Shown: one piece after another, positions 1-12,875 of the stretch
Position numbering within the stretch: the stretch's first letter is position 1
How the letters are laid out: every line of letters begins with the position of its first letter
Source of the DNA: Scylla paramamosain
Lineage: Eukaryota; Arthropoda; Malacostraca; Decapoda; Portunidae
Length of the DNA stretch: 64,000 bases
Direction of reading: 5' to 3'
NCBI RefSeq assembly: GCF_035594125.1
Contig: NC_087190.1
Location: forward strand, 7,286,962 to 7,350,961
The notes under the pieces: model-generated
The model's database searches: none
The model's input: only the letters and a program-made list of their open reading frames with translations
What the model was told of the DNA's origin: nothing
Position numbers and translations under genes: made by a program

Positions 1-3000
1 TACAAGCACCTAATAACACACACACCCTTCACCTAAAAATTTTAAAATCATCATGACGACTCCTACACCAGCCTCGGAGTCCCCATCTGGGGAGGGGACC
101 ATAAATGTCCCCAGGTCGGACTGCCTTTCCGTCGACGACCCTAAGTGTCTTGACACCCCCCTCAACTTTTTTTTCATTAACTTCTGCAACATTCGCGGTC
201 TAAGATCTAATTTTCAATCTGTAGAACACCACCTCTCCTCTTCTAAACCTCATCTTCTTTTCCTCACTGAAACTCAGGTGTCTGAGGCAACTGACAATAG
301 CCCCTTTTCTGTTCCCTCCTACTTTCTCTATCCTCAATTTCGATCCAAAGCTGGATGCTGCATTTATGTGCGCAATGACTTAACCTGCTCTCGTGCCCAC
401 GCTCTTGAATCTTCCGAGTTTTCCACCATCTGGCTACGACTACAGAGTCACTCTCATAATAAATTTATCTGTGCTGTATACCTCTCTCCTAACTCCTCTG
501 ACTATAAGAAATTCTTTGACTACTTAACTTCCAAAGTGGAGCACATTCTGACCATCTTCCCTTTTGCAGAGATCTCCATTCTTGGAGACTTCAGTGTTCA
601 CCACCAGCTTTGGCTTTCCTCTCCTTTCACTGACCATCCTGGTGAACTAGCCTACAACTTTGCTATCCTCCATGACCTAGAGCAATTGGTGAAACACCCT
701 ACTCGTATTCCTGACCGTCTTGGAGATACGCCCAACATTCCTGACCTTTTCCTGACCTCTAATCCTTCTGCTTATGCTGTCACCCTTTCTTCTCCGTTGG
801 GCTCCTCCGATCACAATCTCATATCTTTATCTTGTCCTATCACTCCAATCCCTCCTCAGGATCCCCCTAAGCGAAGGTGCCTCTGGCATTTTGCCTCTGC
901 TAGTTGGGGGGACCTGAGGAGGTATTTTGCTGATTTTCCTTCGAATGACTACTGCTTCCGTGTCAGAGACCCGTCTTTGTGTGCTGAGCGCATAACAGAG
1001 GTGATAGTGTCTGGCATGGAGGCGTACATTCCTCACTCTTTTTCTCGTCCTAAACCTTCTAAACCTTGGTTTAACACAGCTTGTTCTCGTGCTATACATG
1101 ATAGAGAGGTGGCCCACAAAAGGTACTTAAGCCTTCCATCACCAGAATCTCATGCACTTTATATTTCTGCCCGGAACCATGCCAAGTCTGTTCTCCAACT
1201 AGCCAAAAACTCCTTCATTAACAGAAAATGTCAAAACCTTTCAAGATCTAACTCCCCTCGTGATTTCTAGCCAAAAACATCTCCAATAACTTTGCTTCTT
1301 CTTCTTTCCCTCCTCTATTTCAACCAGATGTCACCACTGCTATCACATCTATTTCTAAAGCTGAACTCTTTGCTCAAACCTTTGCTAAAAACTCTACCTT
1401 GGACGATTCTGGGCTTGTTCCTCCCTCTCCTCCACCCTCTGACTACTTCATGCCACCTATTAAAATTCTTCGCAATGATGTTTTCCACGCCCTCGCTGGC
1501 CTAAACCCTCGGAATGCTTATGGACCTGATGGGGTCCCTCCTATTGTTCTCCGAAACTGTGCCTCTGTGCTTGCACCTTGCCTACTCAAACTCTTTCAGC
1601 TCTGTCTGTCAACATCTACCTTTCCTTCTTGCTGGAAGTTTGCCTACATTCAACCTGTTCCTAAAAAGGGTGACCGCTCTAATCTCTCAAACTACCGTCC
1701 TATTGCTTTAATTTCCTGCTTATCTAAAGTTTTTGAACCTATCCTCAACAGGAAGATTCTTAAACTTCTATCACTTCACAACCTTCTATCTGATCGCCAG
1801 TATGGGTTCCGTCAAGGCCCCTCTACTGGTGATCTTCTGGCTTTCCTTACTGAGTCTTGGTCATCCTCTTTTAGAGATTTTGGTGAAACTTTTGCTGTTG
1901 CCTTGGACATATCAAAAGCCTTTGATAGAGTCTGGCACAAAGCTTTGATTTCCAAACTACCCTCCTACGGTTTCTATCCTTCTCTCTGTAACTTCATCTC
2001 AAGTTTCCTTTTTGACCGTTCTATTGCTGCTGTGGTAGACGGTCACTGTTATTCTCCTAAATCTATTAACAGTGGTGTTCCACAGGGTTCTGTCCTGTCA
2101 CCCACTCTCTTTTTATTATTCATTAATGATCTTCTAAACCAAACTTCTTGTTCTATCCACTCCTACGCTGATGATACCACCGTGCACTTTTCCACGTCTT
2201 TTCATAGACGTCCAACCCTTCAGGAGGTAAACATATCACGCAGGGAAGCCACAGAACGCCTGACTTCTGATCTTTCTAAAATTTCTGATTGGGGCAGAGC
2301 AAACTTGGTATTGTTCAGTACCTGAAAGACTCAATTCCTCCATCTATCAACTCGACACAACCTTCCAGACAACTATCCCCTCTTCTTCAATGACACTCAA
2401 CTGTCCCCCTCTTCTACACTGAACATCCTCGGTCTGTCCTTTACTTATAATCTGAACTGGAAACTTCACATCTGATCTCTAGCTAAAACAGCTTCTATGA
2501 AGTTAGGTGTTCTGAGACGTCTCCGCCAGTTTTTCTCACCCCCCCAGCTGCTAACTCTGTACAAGGGCCTTATCCGTCCATGTATGGAGTATGCTTCACA
2601 TGTCTGGGAGGGTTCCACTCATACTGCTCTTCTAGACAGGGTGGAATGAAAAGCTTTTCGTCTCATCAACTCCTCTCCTCTAACTGACTGTCTTCAGCCT
2701 CTCTCTCACCGCCGCAATGTTGCATATCTAGCTGTCTTCTACCGCTATTTTCATGCTAACTGCTCTTCTGATCTTGCTAACTGCATGCCTCCCCTCCTTT
2801 CGCGGCCTCGCTGCACAAGACTTTCTTCTTTCTCTCATCCCTATTCTGTCCACCTCTCTAACGCAAGAGTTAACCAGTATTCTCAATCATTCATCCCTTT
2901 CTCTGGTAAACTCTGGAACTCCCTGCCTGCTTCTGTATTTCCACCTTCCTATGACTTGAATTCCTTCAAGAGGGAGGTTTCAAGACACTTATCCACCAAT

Positions 3001-3114
3001 TTTTGACCACTGCTTTGACCCTTTTATGGGACTGGCATTTCAGTGGGCATTTTTTTTTATTAGATTTTTGTTGCCCTTGGCCAGTATCCTTCCTACATCA
3101 AAAAAAAAAAAAAA
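1..3114 (+). mobile_element. Family A non-LTR retrotransposon, copy 1 (5' leader cut by window edge)
   Basis: This copy runs from the last bases of the family 5' leader (CACCTAATAACACACAC) through one long endonuclease plus reverse transcriptase frame to a 3' tail reading TTGCCCTTGGCCAG...CTACAT and a run of about 15 A at 3100-3114. The same order of segments recurs in the copies starting at 24110, 41865 and 57983, which also show the missing leader. The 3' poly(A), lack of terminal repeats and EN-RT order are those of Jockey-like LINEs; the exact clade is inferred. Apart from the leader it is almost complete, which makes it one of the best copies here. Confidence 0.93.
53..3006 (+). pseudogene. 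Family A polyprotein (AP endonuclease + reverse transcriptase), broken
   Basis: Part 1 (53-1270) is the apurinic-type endonuclease: LFLTETQ near residue 70, ILGDFSVHH near 177 (the family form is GDFN, so the Asn of this motif is replaced by Ser), and GSSDHNLIS near 250. Compared with the copy at 58227, a 7-base deletion of TGGCATC at about 1266 shifts the frame and makes a stop. Part 2 (1399-3006, one frame) is the reverse transcriptase: [35 protein letters not shown] and the catalytic YADDT (about 2164-2178), ending in a conserved C-terminal block to SRHLSTNF and a stop. Three in-frame TGA codons (2323, 2473, 2647) replace TCA codons of sister copies. No gag-like first frame is seen. Product would nick target DNA and copy the element RNA; this copy cannot make it. 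Confidence 0.9.
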
Positions 3115-3149
3115 GTGTGAACCCGCCTTTAGAGAGGTGAACAGGGCAG

Positions 3150-3290
3150 AGTTTACCAGTTAACTGAAGGAATGAAGATAATGGTTATGTCTTGCATTAG
3201 TGAGGTGGACATTGCAAGGTATACCAGTGAAAGGGATGAAGAAATGAAGGTACTGATCAACTCTTGGCGCTAGTGAGGTGCAAGGGGCAG
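3150..3290 (-). mobile_element. Old, tandemly repeated family A 3' fragment
   Basis: Two adjacent blocks (about 3153-3210 and 3217-3283) each resemble the reverse complement of the family A 3' coding end, for example TTGCATTAGTGAGGTGGAC against the family TTGCATTAGAGAGGTGGAC. Both are strongly diverged, so this is probably an old copy whose remaining part was duplicated. It lies directly beyond the poly(A) tail of copy 1, in opposite orientation. Confidence 0.5.
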
Positions 3291-3297
3291 TTTACAA

Positions 3298-3300
<3 letters not shown>

Positions 3301-3354
<54 letters not shown>
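3301..3354. repeat. (CT)n microsatellite
   Basis: Uninterrupted CT repeat of 27 units, followed at once by a GC-rich stretch (3355-3545) in which I recognise no gene. Confidence 0.97.
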
Positions 3355-3359
<5 letters not shown>

Positions 3360-3998
3360 GGACAGCCACCACTTGCTCCTGGAACCTGAGGCCGCCCCTG
3401 GAAGAGGTGTAGGTGACGACATGGCCAGCAGAGGGCGGGGTGAGGGAGGCGGGGTGGAGGGGCGGGCAGCTGGCGACGTCACACACACATACGGGACTGT
3501 CGCCGCCCTCAAAGTACCGGCAACTTCCATTGTCTGGTGAAGGAAAAGATGTGCAGTTGTTCCAAGTAGTGATGCTGTGTTGTAGGGAATGTGGAACGCG
3601 AATGAATAAATAGAATAATTAACTAACCGACCGACTAATTAACTAACCAACCGACCCACTAACAATGATTGACCGACTAACTGACTGACTAATGTTTAGT
3701 AATTCAGAACTGTCTTGAGGAAAAAACACTAAAAACTTTACAAGTGAGTGAAATTTATACGATTTTCGACGGATATCATAGCGTGCAGTAAAACCTATCA
3801 CTTCTGCCTCATATATTCAGTAGCCACGTGTGTCACCACCTGCCTGATGAAGGCTTATGTACCATCCCTGTGATTAGTTAAACCCTCTCAACACTAAGTC
3901 TTCACCCTCCATCCTCTTGAACTGCCCCACCTGATGCACATCCCATCCTTTTTTATGATCAGGGCGTCCCCACCTTCTCATCCTCCTCAACATCACCG

Positions 3999-4000
<2 letters not shown>
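3355..4000. other. No recognised gene; GC-rich start and degenerate ACTAACCGACCG-type repeats
   Basis: 3355-3545 is GC-rich and open in several frames, but none resembles a family I know. 3618-3700 is a loose tandem of ACTAACCGAC-like words. The rest shows no structure that I can assign. Confidence 0.5.
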
Positions 4001-4076
<76 letters not shown>

Positions 4077-4097
4077 TCATTAATAGATATACAGATT

Positions 4098-4129
<32 letters not shown>
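4001..4129. repeat. (CT)n and (GT)n microsatellites
   Basis: A pure CT array at 4001-4072 and a GT array at 4101-4129, separated by 28 bases of AT-rich DNA. Confidence 0.97.
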
Positions 4130-4843
<714 letters not shown>

Positions 4844-4884
4844 CTCAATCAAAATTAAGAAGAAATTGTAAAACCTAGGAGACC

Positions 4885-5411
4885 ATTCTTGATCCTCCTT
4901 TATCATCATCTTGGTGTTTGTAATCAGCATGGTGGTGTTATCAGAAAACACCACTCGTTCACCATCACCACCACTATCCGTCACGACCATTATTACTATC
5001 CTTGTTACTACCACTATCATCACCATCCCCACTGTCACCACCATCAGTCTCTATCGTCATCACTATTATCATCACCACAACCACTATTATCACCGCTATC
5101 CACCACTACCATCGTTACTGTCCAACACCAACACTACTATCACCATTACCACAATCACTGTCACTACCAATACCAACATTATAAGTCAATATCAACATCA
5201 CCATTATCACCATTACTAATAAGCAGCTCATATTTTCTTATTTCATCTCATTATTATTCTCTTTGATGAACCAAACAGTAAGGAAGGTAGTAGTAGTAGT
5301 AGTAATAGTAGTAGTAGTAGTAGTAGTAGTAGTAATACCATTAGTAGTAATACCAATAGTAGTAATAGTAATAATAGCAGCAACAGCAGTAGTGATACTA
5401 GTAGTAGCAGC

Positions 5412-5460
<49 letters not shown>

Positions 5461-5470
5461 ACAGCAATAG
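4885..5470. repeat. Trinucleotide-rich block: CAY/ATC words then (TAG)n
   Basis: 4885-5220 is a cryptic mixture of CAC, CAT, ATC, ACT and TAT triplets; 5287-5470 is TAG/TAA repeats including a pure TAG run at about 5405-5460. Open frames here translate to single-residue or two-residue repeats and are not genes. Confidence 0.9.
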
Positions 5471-6462
5471 TAGCAAAAGTAATAATAGCTATATTCTTTA
5501 TTCTTGGAAGAACGTTTAGGTGTGCCGGTGTGGGGACACACCACCACACCCTTCACCCTTGCCGCCCATATTCTTTGCCGCGCCCTTCTCTTGGGACCTG
5601 ACGCCAGCCTCTGACCGCCTCGGCTATCACCACGTGGGAGTGAGGTCATCCCTCACCCTTTTGTCTCCGCGGTGCTCCGGCCTGCTCGACGGCCGGGTGG
5701 CCTCCCAGGACCTCACGAGCCCCTTATCTTTCTGGCCGCGTGAGCTCCCTTGACCTCACGATCCCCGGCCGGGACCTGGGCCGGCCCACCAACCACCCCA
5801 GCATCATCAGTAGACCTCGCTCGCCCAGCCTTGCTGGCCGACATGGATAGTCCTAGTCCACCTTGCCTCTGTGGCGGACACGGATAGTCCTTTTCCGCCT
5901 GTCCTCGGTGGCGGACATGCGACACGCGGGCAGCTTCATTTACTATTTGTACAATCTTATTATATCAATATACGGCAGCTGATATTTACCACTGTGTTTC
6001 CTTGGCTACCACCACCTCTACACAAAAGTACAAGAAATAGCAGTATGATCTATGGTCTGATCATTTTGAATTGAGCGTTTAGGCGGTCCTTTCCGGGGAT
6101 TTCCAGCCCTGCGACTCTTACAGTTATAACAAGACACACTTCATGTCAGGTACTTCCTAACTCAAAATTAAATGGTGTTGTAGTACATCTATACTGTGAT
6201 GCTCTAAAAAAGGCAAGTTAGTGTAATATGTTTATTAATTAATTATTTTTTTTTTATGATACTCGCATTATTTTTTTTCTTGCAACACCACAATATTTGG
6301 CAACTTTTCATCCAGACGTTGTCACATCTCCATGGGTCACCGAGTGAGGTCACAGGGTCAGAGTGACCCTCTTAATCGATGGTCACTTCCTCTAGTGCTG
6401 CTAGCCAGGACAGAAGCTACCTCTCGTTACCTCCATAGGCGAGAAAAGAGTTTATTTACTTA
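5471..6462. other. GC-rich block (5520-5925) then AT-rich DNA; no gene recognised
   Basis: 5520-5925 is far richer in G+C than its surroundings. It contains a roughly 43-base near-duplicate (GGATAGTCC...GGCGGACA, about 5840-5925). I see no protein family in any frame. 5931-6462 shows nothing I can name. Confidence 0.5.
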
Positions 6463-6513
6463 GTATTTATTTATTTATTTATTTATTTATTTATTTTATT
6501 TATTTATTTATTT
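6463..6513. repeat. (TTTA)n microsatellite
   Basis: Tetranucleotide repeat with one irregular unit; flanked by unassigned DNA to 6885. Confidence 0.9.
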
Positions 6514-6885
6514 TTTGTAAGAAAAAAGGAGGTCATTACTTGAGCCCTCAAGAGCTGTTGCCCGAACATCGAAAGCCACCAACGTGCCTTGATTTTTACC
6601 TCGATGATGAAGAGGGAAAAGTCGTCCTGGGGTGCTTATTGGTAGGGTCAGGTGACTCAGGTCTGAGAGAAGGGTGGTTCAACCTCTCAAGGGGCATTCC
6701 CAGGATGGAAGGAACTCCTAGGTGCATGCGTGTTCTTCACAGCCGGGAGAAAAAACTTTATTTACAACAAGAATAAGTATTTTCTGAAGAAAAGGGCCAA
6801 TAGAGGTTCTATCATTGCATCCTCCAGAGCAATAGCTCTGAAGGCCAATGCCGCTAATGTGAATGAGACGACAGCGCGAAAAAAA

Positions 6886-8986
6886 TTTTTTTTTTATTTA
6901 TTTTATGTAGGACACCAAGGGCAATAAAAATAAGAAAAAAAAAAAACACTGAGATGTCAGTCTCGAATTGGGTCTGAAGTGGTTGTCGAAAATTGAAGGG
7001 TAAGTGTCTTGAAACCTCCCTCTTGAAGAAGTTCAAGTCATAGGAAGGTGGAAATACAGAAGCAGGAAGGGACTTCGAGTTTACCACAGAAGGGGATGAA
7101 TAATTGGGAATACTGGTTAACTCTTGCATTAGAGAGGTGGACAAAATTCAGGTGAGAGAAAGAAGAAAGTCTTGTGCAGCGAGGCCGTGGGAGGAGGGGA
7201 GGCATACAGGTAGCAAGATCAGAAGAGCAGTTAGCATGAAAATAGCGGTAGAAAATAGCAAGAGATGCAGCATTCCGGCGATGATAGAAGCTGAAGACAG
7301 TCAGTTAGAGGAGAGGAGTTGATGAGACGAAAAGCTTTTGATTCAACCCTGTCTAAAAGAGCACTATGAGTGGAATACCCCCAGACATGTGAAGCATACT
7401 CCATATATGGATGGATAAGGCCCTTGTACAGAGTTAGCAGTGGGGGGGGGGTGAGAAAAACTGGCAGAGACGTTTCAGAACACCTAATTTCATAGAAGCT
7501 GTTTTAACCAGAGATGTGAATTTTACAGTTTAGATTATAAGAAAAGGACAGACTGAGGATGTTTAGTGTAGAAGAAGGGGCCAGTTGAGTATCACTGAAG
7601 AGGGGATAGTTGTTTGGAAGGTTGTGTCGAGTTGACAGATGGAAGAATTGACTTTGGAGGCATTGAACAATACTAAATTTGCTCTGCCCCAATGAGAAAT
7701 TTTAGCGAGATCAGAAGTCAGGCATTCTGTGGCTTCCCTGCATGAACTGTTTACTTCCTGGAGGGTTGGACGTCTATGAAAAGACGTGGAAAAGTGCAGG
7801 GTGGTATAATCAGCGTAGGAGTGGACAGGACAAGAAGTTTGGTTTAGAAGGTCATTGATGAATAATAAGAGAGTGTGTGACAGAACAACCCTGAGGAACA
7901 CCACTGTTGATAGATTTAAGAGAAGAATAGTGACCGGCTGCCACAGCAGCAATAGAACGGTCAGAAAGGAAATGAAGTTACAGAGAAAAGGGTAGAAGCC
8001 ATAGGAGGGTAGTCTGGAAATCAAAGCTTTGTGCCGGACTCTATCAAAAGCTTTTGATATCTCTTGAGGCACAAGCAAAAGTTTCACCAAGATCTCTAAA
8101 AGAGGATGACCAAGACTCTGTAAGGAAAGCCAGAAGATCACCAGTAGAGCGGCCTTGACGGAAGCCATACTGGCGATCAGACAGAAGGTTGTCAAGTGAT
8201 AGATGTTTAAGAATCTTCCTATTGAGGATAGATTCAAAAACTTTAGATAGGCAGGAAATTAAAGCAATAGGATGGTAGTTTGAGGGATTAGAACGGTCAC
8301 CCTTTTCAGGAACAGGCTGAATGTAGGCAAACTTCCAGCAAGAAGGAAAGGTAGATGTTGACAGACAGAGCTGAAAGAGTTTGACTAGGTAAGGTGCAAG
8401 CACGGAGGCGCAGTTTCGGAGAACAGTAGGAGGGAACCCATCAGGTCCAGGTCCAGGCCCATCAAGTGTTGCATTTTTTGTTGCCCTTGGCCAGTGTCCT
8501 TCCTACATAAAAAAAAAGAAAAAAAAATAAGCCTTTCAAGGGTTTAGGTCAGCGAGGGTATGGAAAACATCATTGTGAAGAATTTTAATAGGTAGGATAA
8601 AGTAGTCAGAGGGTGGAGGAGAGGGAGGAACAAGCCCTGAATCGTCCAAGGTAAAGTTTTTAGCAATGGTCTGAGCGAAGAGTTCAGGTTTAGAGACAGA
8701 TGTGATAGCAGTAGTGCCATCTGATTAAAATAAAAAAAACGGAAAAAAGAAGCAAAATTATTGGTGATGTTTTTTGCAAGAAGCTAGAAGTCACGAGGGG
8801 AGTTAGATCTTGAATGATTTTGACACCTATTAATGAAGGAGTTTTTGGCTAGTTGGAGAACAGACTTGGCATGGTTCCGGACAAAAATATAGAATGTATG
8901 AGGTTCTGGTGATGGAAGGCTCAAGTACCTTTTGTGGGCCACCTCTCTATCATGTATAGCACGAGAACAGGCTGTGTTAAACCAAG
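6886..8986 (-). mobile_element. Family A, copy 2 (5'-truncated, reversed)
   Basis: The poly(A) tail lies at 6886-6907 as poly(T), followed inward by the family 3' end and the reversed reverse transcriptase and part of the endonuclease linker. Homology stops at about 8986, inside the segment encoding KPWFNTACS. Recognisable pieces include the C-terminal block (about 6990-7150), YADYTTLHF (the second catalytic Asp of YADD replaced by Tyr, about 7800-7830) and NYHPIALIS (about 8250-8280). Many frameshifts and stops make it an old dead copy. It carries a second small A insertion at 8471-8528. Confidence 0.9.
8471..8528 (+). mobile_element. Extremely short family A insertion (3' terminus + poly(A))
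   Basis: Only the last 40 or so bases of family A (TTGTTGCCCTTGGCCAGTG...CTACAT) and an A-rich tail are present, in forward orientation inside the reversed copy 2. Sequence of copy 2 on both sides is otherwise continuous apart from a few extra bases at about 8442-8470. It reads as a 5'-truncated insertion of minimal length. Confidence 0.8.
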
Positions 8987-9130
8987 GTTTATTTACTTAT
9001 TTATTTATTTTTTGTTGTTGCTGTTTGCTACTATCGTTGTTATTGTTGTTGCTGTTGTTGTTGTTGTTACATTAGTATTAGTTATAGTCGTGGTAATATA
9101 ATAGTAGTAGTATTTTGGTATGATGGAAAT

Positions 9131-9132
<2 letters not shown>

Positions 9133-9194
<62 letters not shown>

Positions 9195-9259
9195 CAGTTA
9201 TATAGAGACAAGTACACACCAATCAATCTACATAATATAGTAAACTCTCATCTACTTTG

Positions 9260-9314
<55 letters not shown>
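9133..9314. repeat. (GT)n and (AC)n microsatellites
   Basis: A GT array (9133-9192) and an AC array (9262-9314) face each other 69 bases apart, so the region could fold as a hairpin. 8987-9132 before it is TTTA- and GTT-rich with no gene. Confidence 0.95.
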
Positions 9315-9316
<2 letters not shown>

Positions 9317-9612
9317 ACTTTACGGTATTATTGATCTTTAAAAATCTAGTACATAATACAATATTCACATTTGTAGAAAACGTGAGTCAGTGGTAGAGAG
9401 GAGTGGAATGAGGCAGCTATGGATAATTGGAGACAGCAACAGCTGCAGTTAGAGTAAAAAAAAAAAAAAAAAAAAAAAGATGGAATCAAAGAGCCTCAAA
9501 AAAATTCAATATGCCTAAGACTGCTCGATCTCAGTTGCCGTGTCAGATCAAAATAAGATGGCCTCTGGCTAGACAAAGGTAAGAACATGTCTAGCACCGT
9601 CATGGGGGCGGG

Positions 9613-10160
9613 GGTGTGCGTGAATGTTGATTGATGCTTCCTTCTGTTTTAATTGAAATGTTTAATTAAATGTTGGGATGTTGATTTAAAGTTGATACTG
9701 GAAGTTCTTTTCCTTTGATTAAATTTATTGAAGTTGAATTTAGTTTTCATTTTGATTGATGAAGTAGGATGGTAGTTTTGTTTTTTGTTCACTTGTTGTT
9801 AGTTGTTGAGATTAAAGGAATTAATATAGTCACCATGATTTTTTTGCCTAATATATATTTTTTTTACCTTGTTTTATATGGTAGCGTTTTAGCCAGAGCT
9901 CTGTAAAGCACAAAAAAAAAAATCCATGACAACCAGATTGAGTTTTATTGATGTTAGCTTTTAAATAACAAATAAAGTTGTTGTTTTTTTATCTCTTCTT
10001 ATACACAATGATATTTCTAGAAATTAGCTCTGTTACTTTGGAGTTGTGGGACCTCCTATACTGGGAACAATGGTAAATTACCAGTTTATGATAATAAAAT
10101 TTAAATGAATAAGTTATACACTTAATTAGCGCCTCAGGTGTTTACATTATTATTATTATC

Positions 10161-10202
<42 letters not shown>

Positions 10203-10298
10203 TACTACTACTACTACTACTACTACTATTATTATTATTTTATTTTATTTTATTTATTTATCTACCATTTATTTATTTATATTTTCTTATTATTTATT

Positions 10299-10329
<31 letters not shown>

Positions 10330-10640
10330 TTATTATTATTATTATTATTTTTTTTTTTGAAAACATCCTAATTGTATAAGTGTTACATTCGCTTGTGTGT
10401 ATCATTAGTGTTTGAGTACTAGCTTATCAAAATTAATTTTCCCTAATTCTGTCTACATCCTAAATTTTGTTTCCTACCACCCCTCAAAACATAATTAATA
10501 GCTAACTGCCAAAAGGAATTTTACATCTTTCTTCTCTCTGGACGACGATGTCAGTCAGTCTGTCAACGAAATCTCGCGCCCAGCCTTATACACTGGCCGC
10601 CGTACATTCCAGGAACTAGTCCTCCGCCTAACTATAAAAC
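9613..10640 (+). repeat. Family C interspersed repeat, copy 1
   Basis: This AT-rich stretch matches 17105-17907 plus 24027-24098 along most of its length, starting at TGTGCGTGAATGTTGATT and ending near CTCCGCCTAACTATAA. A reversed third copy is at 32760-33275. No coding frame is seen and the ends are not defined, so the class is unknown; strand is arbitrary. The (ATT)n tract at 10144-10360 is absent from copy 2. Confidence 0.75.
10144..10360. repeat. (ATT)n / (ACT)n / (TTTA)n compound microsatellite
   Basis: Compound array inside family C copy 1: ATT units to about 10200, ACT units to about 10227, then ATT and TTTA units. Copy 2 at about 17705-17750 has ordinary sequence at the same place. 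Confidence 0.93.
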
Positions 10641-11390
10641 AATCTTGATGCCAAGCTGCCGTTCACGCGCACATCTCACACGCCACTAATCTTCCTGACC
10701 TTCCCGTCATCACCGCACTCTCTTTTCATCCACAAATTTATATTCTGTGAAATGTCTGTACATGAAACTGTATTTTATTTTGTAGTACAGTACCTACAGT
10801 TAGGCATATGATAATTGACTGATGTTGTAGCCTAATTTACGTAATGTGTGTTACGTATAAATTCTTTTCTTATACTCCCTCCCCCTAATAAGTGTGCACA
10901 TTTCATCATCAAAACAGTACTTAATTGTTATGCTACATAATCAAACGTAGTAATAGAGCACTGCACTTTTGAGGAGAGGCAATATCAAATTTATTTCTTC
11001 AAAATTTCGTCTTCGGACGCAGCAGTTCCTTGTCGCGCGTGCGTTCGAATCTTTGGGAGAAACTTATAAAATAGTATGTACACGTAAAAATAAGATATGT
11101 GTTCATAAGACAACAAATACTTATAAGAGCGTGTAGAAATAAACGTGTACCTCATAACCAAATCAGGTGCTGAAAGAAATGGAAAATAACGAAATTATTT
11201 TTTTCCCCCGGCTAAAACGCACACATACCTCGAGACAACAGTTACCAAGGGTACAAGACACCGACTCTCAACGACATTCATCTTGATATAATAACAGGTT
11301 AGATCCATTTCATTAGCATGTATTTGCTGTGTCCTTATTCTAAGTTCACCTCTTATATCTATAATCATGTTGATTACATTAGTTACTACT
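10641..11390. other. No gene recognised
   Basis: Moderately AT-rich single-copy-looking DNA. It may be a continuation of family C copy 1, because copy 2 is cut at the corresponding point by an A insertion; this cannot be decided here. Confidence 0.4.
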
Positions 11391-11398
11391 ATGTAAAT

Positions 11399-11516
11399 CA
11401 GGGTTCTTCAAAGTACGGGTCGCGACCTAGTACTGGGTCGCAAACTCATATTCAGTGGGTCGCCACATGATGATAATAATAATAATAATAAAAATAATAA
11501 TAATCCAATTTTTTCA

Positions 11517-11567
<51 letters not shown>

Positions 11568-11589
11568 TGTAGATGTACAGATGATATAG

Positions 11590-11650
<61 letters not shown>

Positions 11651-11760
11651 CTGATATCAAGTTTATGAAGAGAAAGGTACGATAGAATGGACATACTGGG
11701 TCGTGAAGGTAACACAGAAAATCAAACTGGGTCGTGATGAAAAAAGTTTGAAGAACCCTG
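11399..11760. mobile_element. hAT-type miniature inverted-repeat element
   Basis: The ends are inverted repeats starting CAGGGTTCTTCAAA, with further GGGTCGCGACC and GGGTCGTGA words inside each end. The element is flanked by an exact 8-base duplication ATGTAAAT (11391-11398 and 11761-11768). CAG-type ends with 8-base duplications are diagnostic of the hAT superfamily, and the GGGTCGCGA subterminal words resemble Charlie-type elements. At 362 bases it has no transposase. Its middle is filled by a (GA)n array (11521-11566) and a (GT)n array (11591-11642). Confidence 0.92.
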
Positions 11761-11768
11761 ATGTAAAT

Positions 11769-12165
11769 AATGGGTGATGTCGCGCGGGGGGGAGGGGGTA
11801 GGAGGGAGTGAAACCTCCGCAGGGCACCCTGAAAGTTTTGGTGCCTCCTAGTGAGGACGGGAAGCGTTGAGTGCTGGGGTGCAGCCTGCCGGGCTGGCCA
11901 GCTGGCAGACTGGCGTGAGGGGGGAGCCTCGTGGATGATGCAATGTGTTTGAGTCATCCCGTACAATTAGGTTAAATTTAAACTGCTTTCTTATATTGTG
12001 TTTAGCTTATTGTAATGGAAATGTCTGGTGTTTTCTGGATGTAAATTGTGCTGGAAATTACGAAAATAAATCAGCTAGTATATAGGAGGCCCGTGTGGGC
12101 GAGTCAGTCAGGGAGTAGAGAAGAAAGGAGTTAGTCGACGCATCTGTGATGTCATATGGAGGATT

Positions 12166-12166
<1 letters not shown>
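11769..12166. other. No gene recognised
   Basis: Mixed composition, with a G-rich patch at 11780-11810. No motif or repeat partner in the window was found. Confidence 0.4.

Positions 12167-12255
<89 letters not shown>
12167..12255. repeat. (CT)n microsatellite
   Basis: Pure CT array of about 89 bases. Confidence 0.97.
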
Positions 12256-12257
<2 letters not shown>

Positions 12258-12504
12258 GCCTGCAGGTAGGAGTCACCCGTATTCATTTCTTTTTATTATG
12301 AAAGGAATGCGTAATATTTTATCTCTGGTGATACATATAAATAAATCAAGGAGAGAATAAGCTCTGCCACAGCAATTTCACTTCTTATATACACTTTTGC
12401 AATCTATTTCAAGTTGAAAGGATAACTTACAGTGCGTCCCTTCTCGCCTTCCTTCCGTGAGACGTCTCGGGAGAAGTATGCGCTGTACATGAAGACAGTG
12501 GATA

Positions 12505-12506
<2 letters not shown>

Positions 12507-12588
<82 letters not shown>
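12507..12588. repeat. (TA)n microsatellite
   Basis: Pure TA array of about 82 bases. Confidence 0.97.
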
Positions 12589-12590
<2 letters not shown>

Positions 12591-12875
12591 CCTAGTTTAT
12601 TGTAATTGTTGTAAAATTATGAAATGTGCTTGTTTGTAAGATCCATATGACTAAAGGACAAAGTACAGTCCTGGAGAGGTAATTCAAAATAATAAAATAT
12701 TCAATAGCCTGATCTCGCGCGTGCCGATATCATCAAAAGTAGCTTTATGTAAAGGCCAGACAAGGTTTCAAATGATGAAGTTTAATTATTGAGATGGTTG
12801 CCTATCAAAAAATATATATACAGTAATAATTATTGTAAACTAACACTGATGGAACAAAATAAAGGGTGCGTGAAA

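Noticed and set aside
2323..2649. Three in-frame TGA codons in family A copy 1 as possible recoding (selenocysteine or readthrough)
   Set aside because: Copies 3 and 10 have TCA at these places and one copy has TAA at the last; ordinary decay explains it.
4885..5470. Long open frames rich in Thr, His, Val or Leu
   Set aside because: They are translations of trinucleotide repeats in several frames and on both strands.
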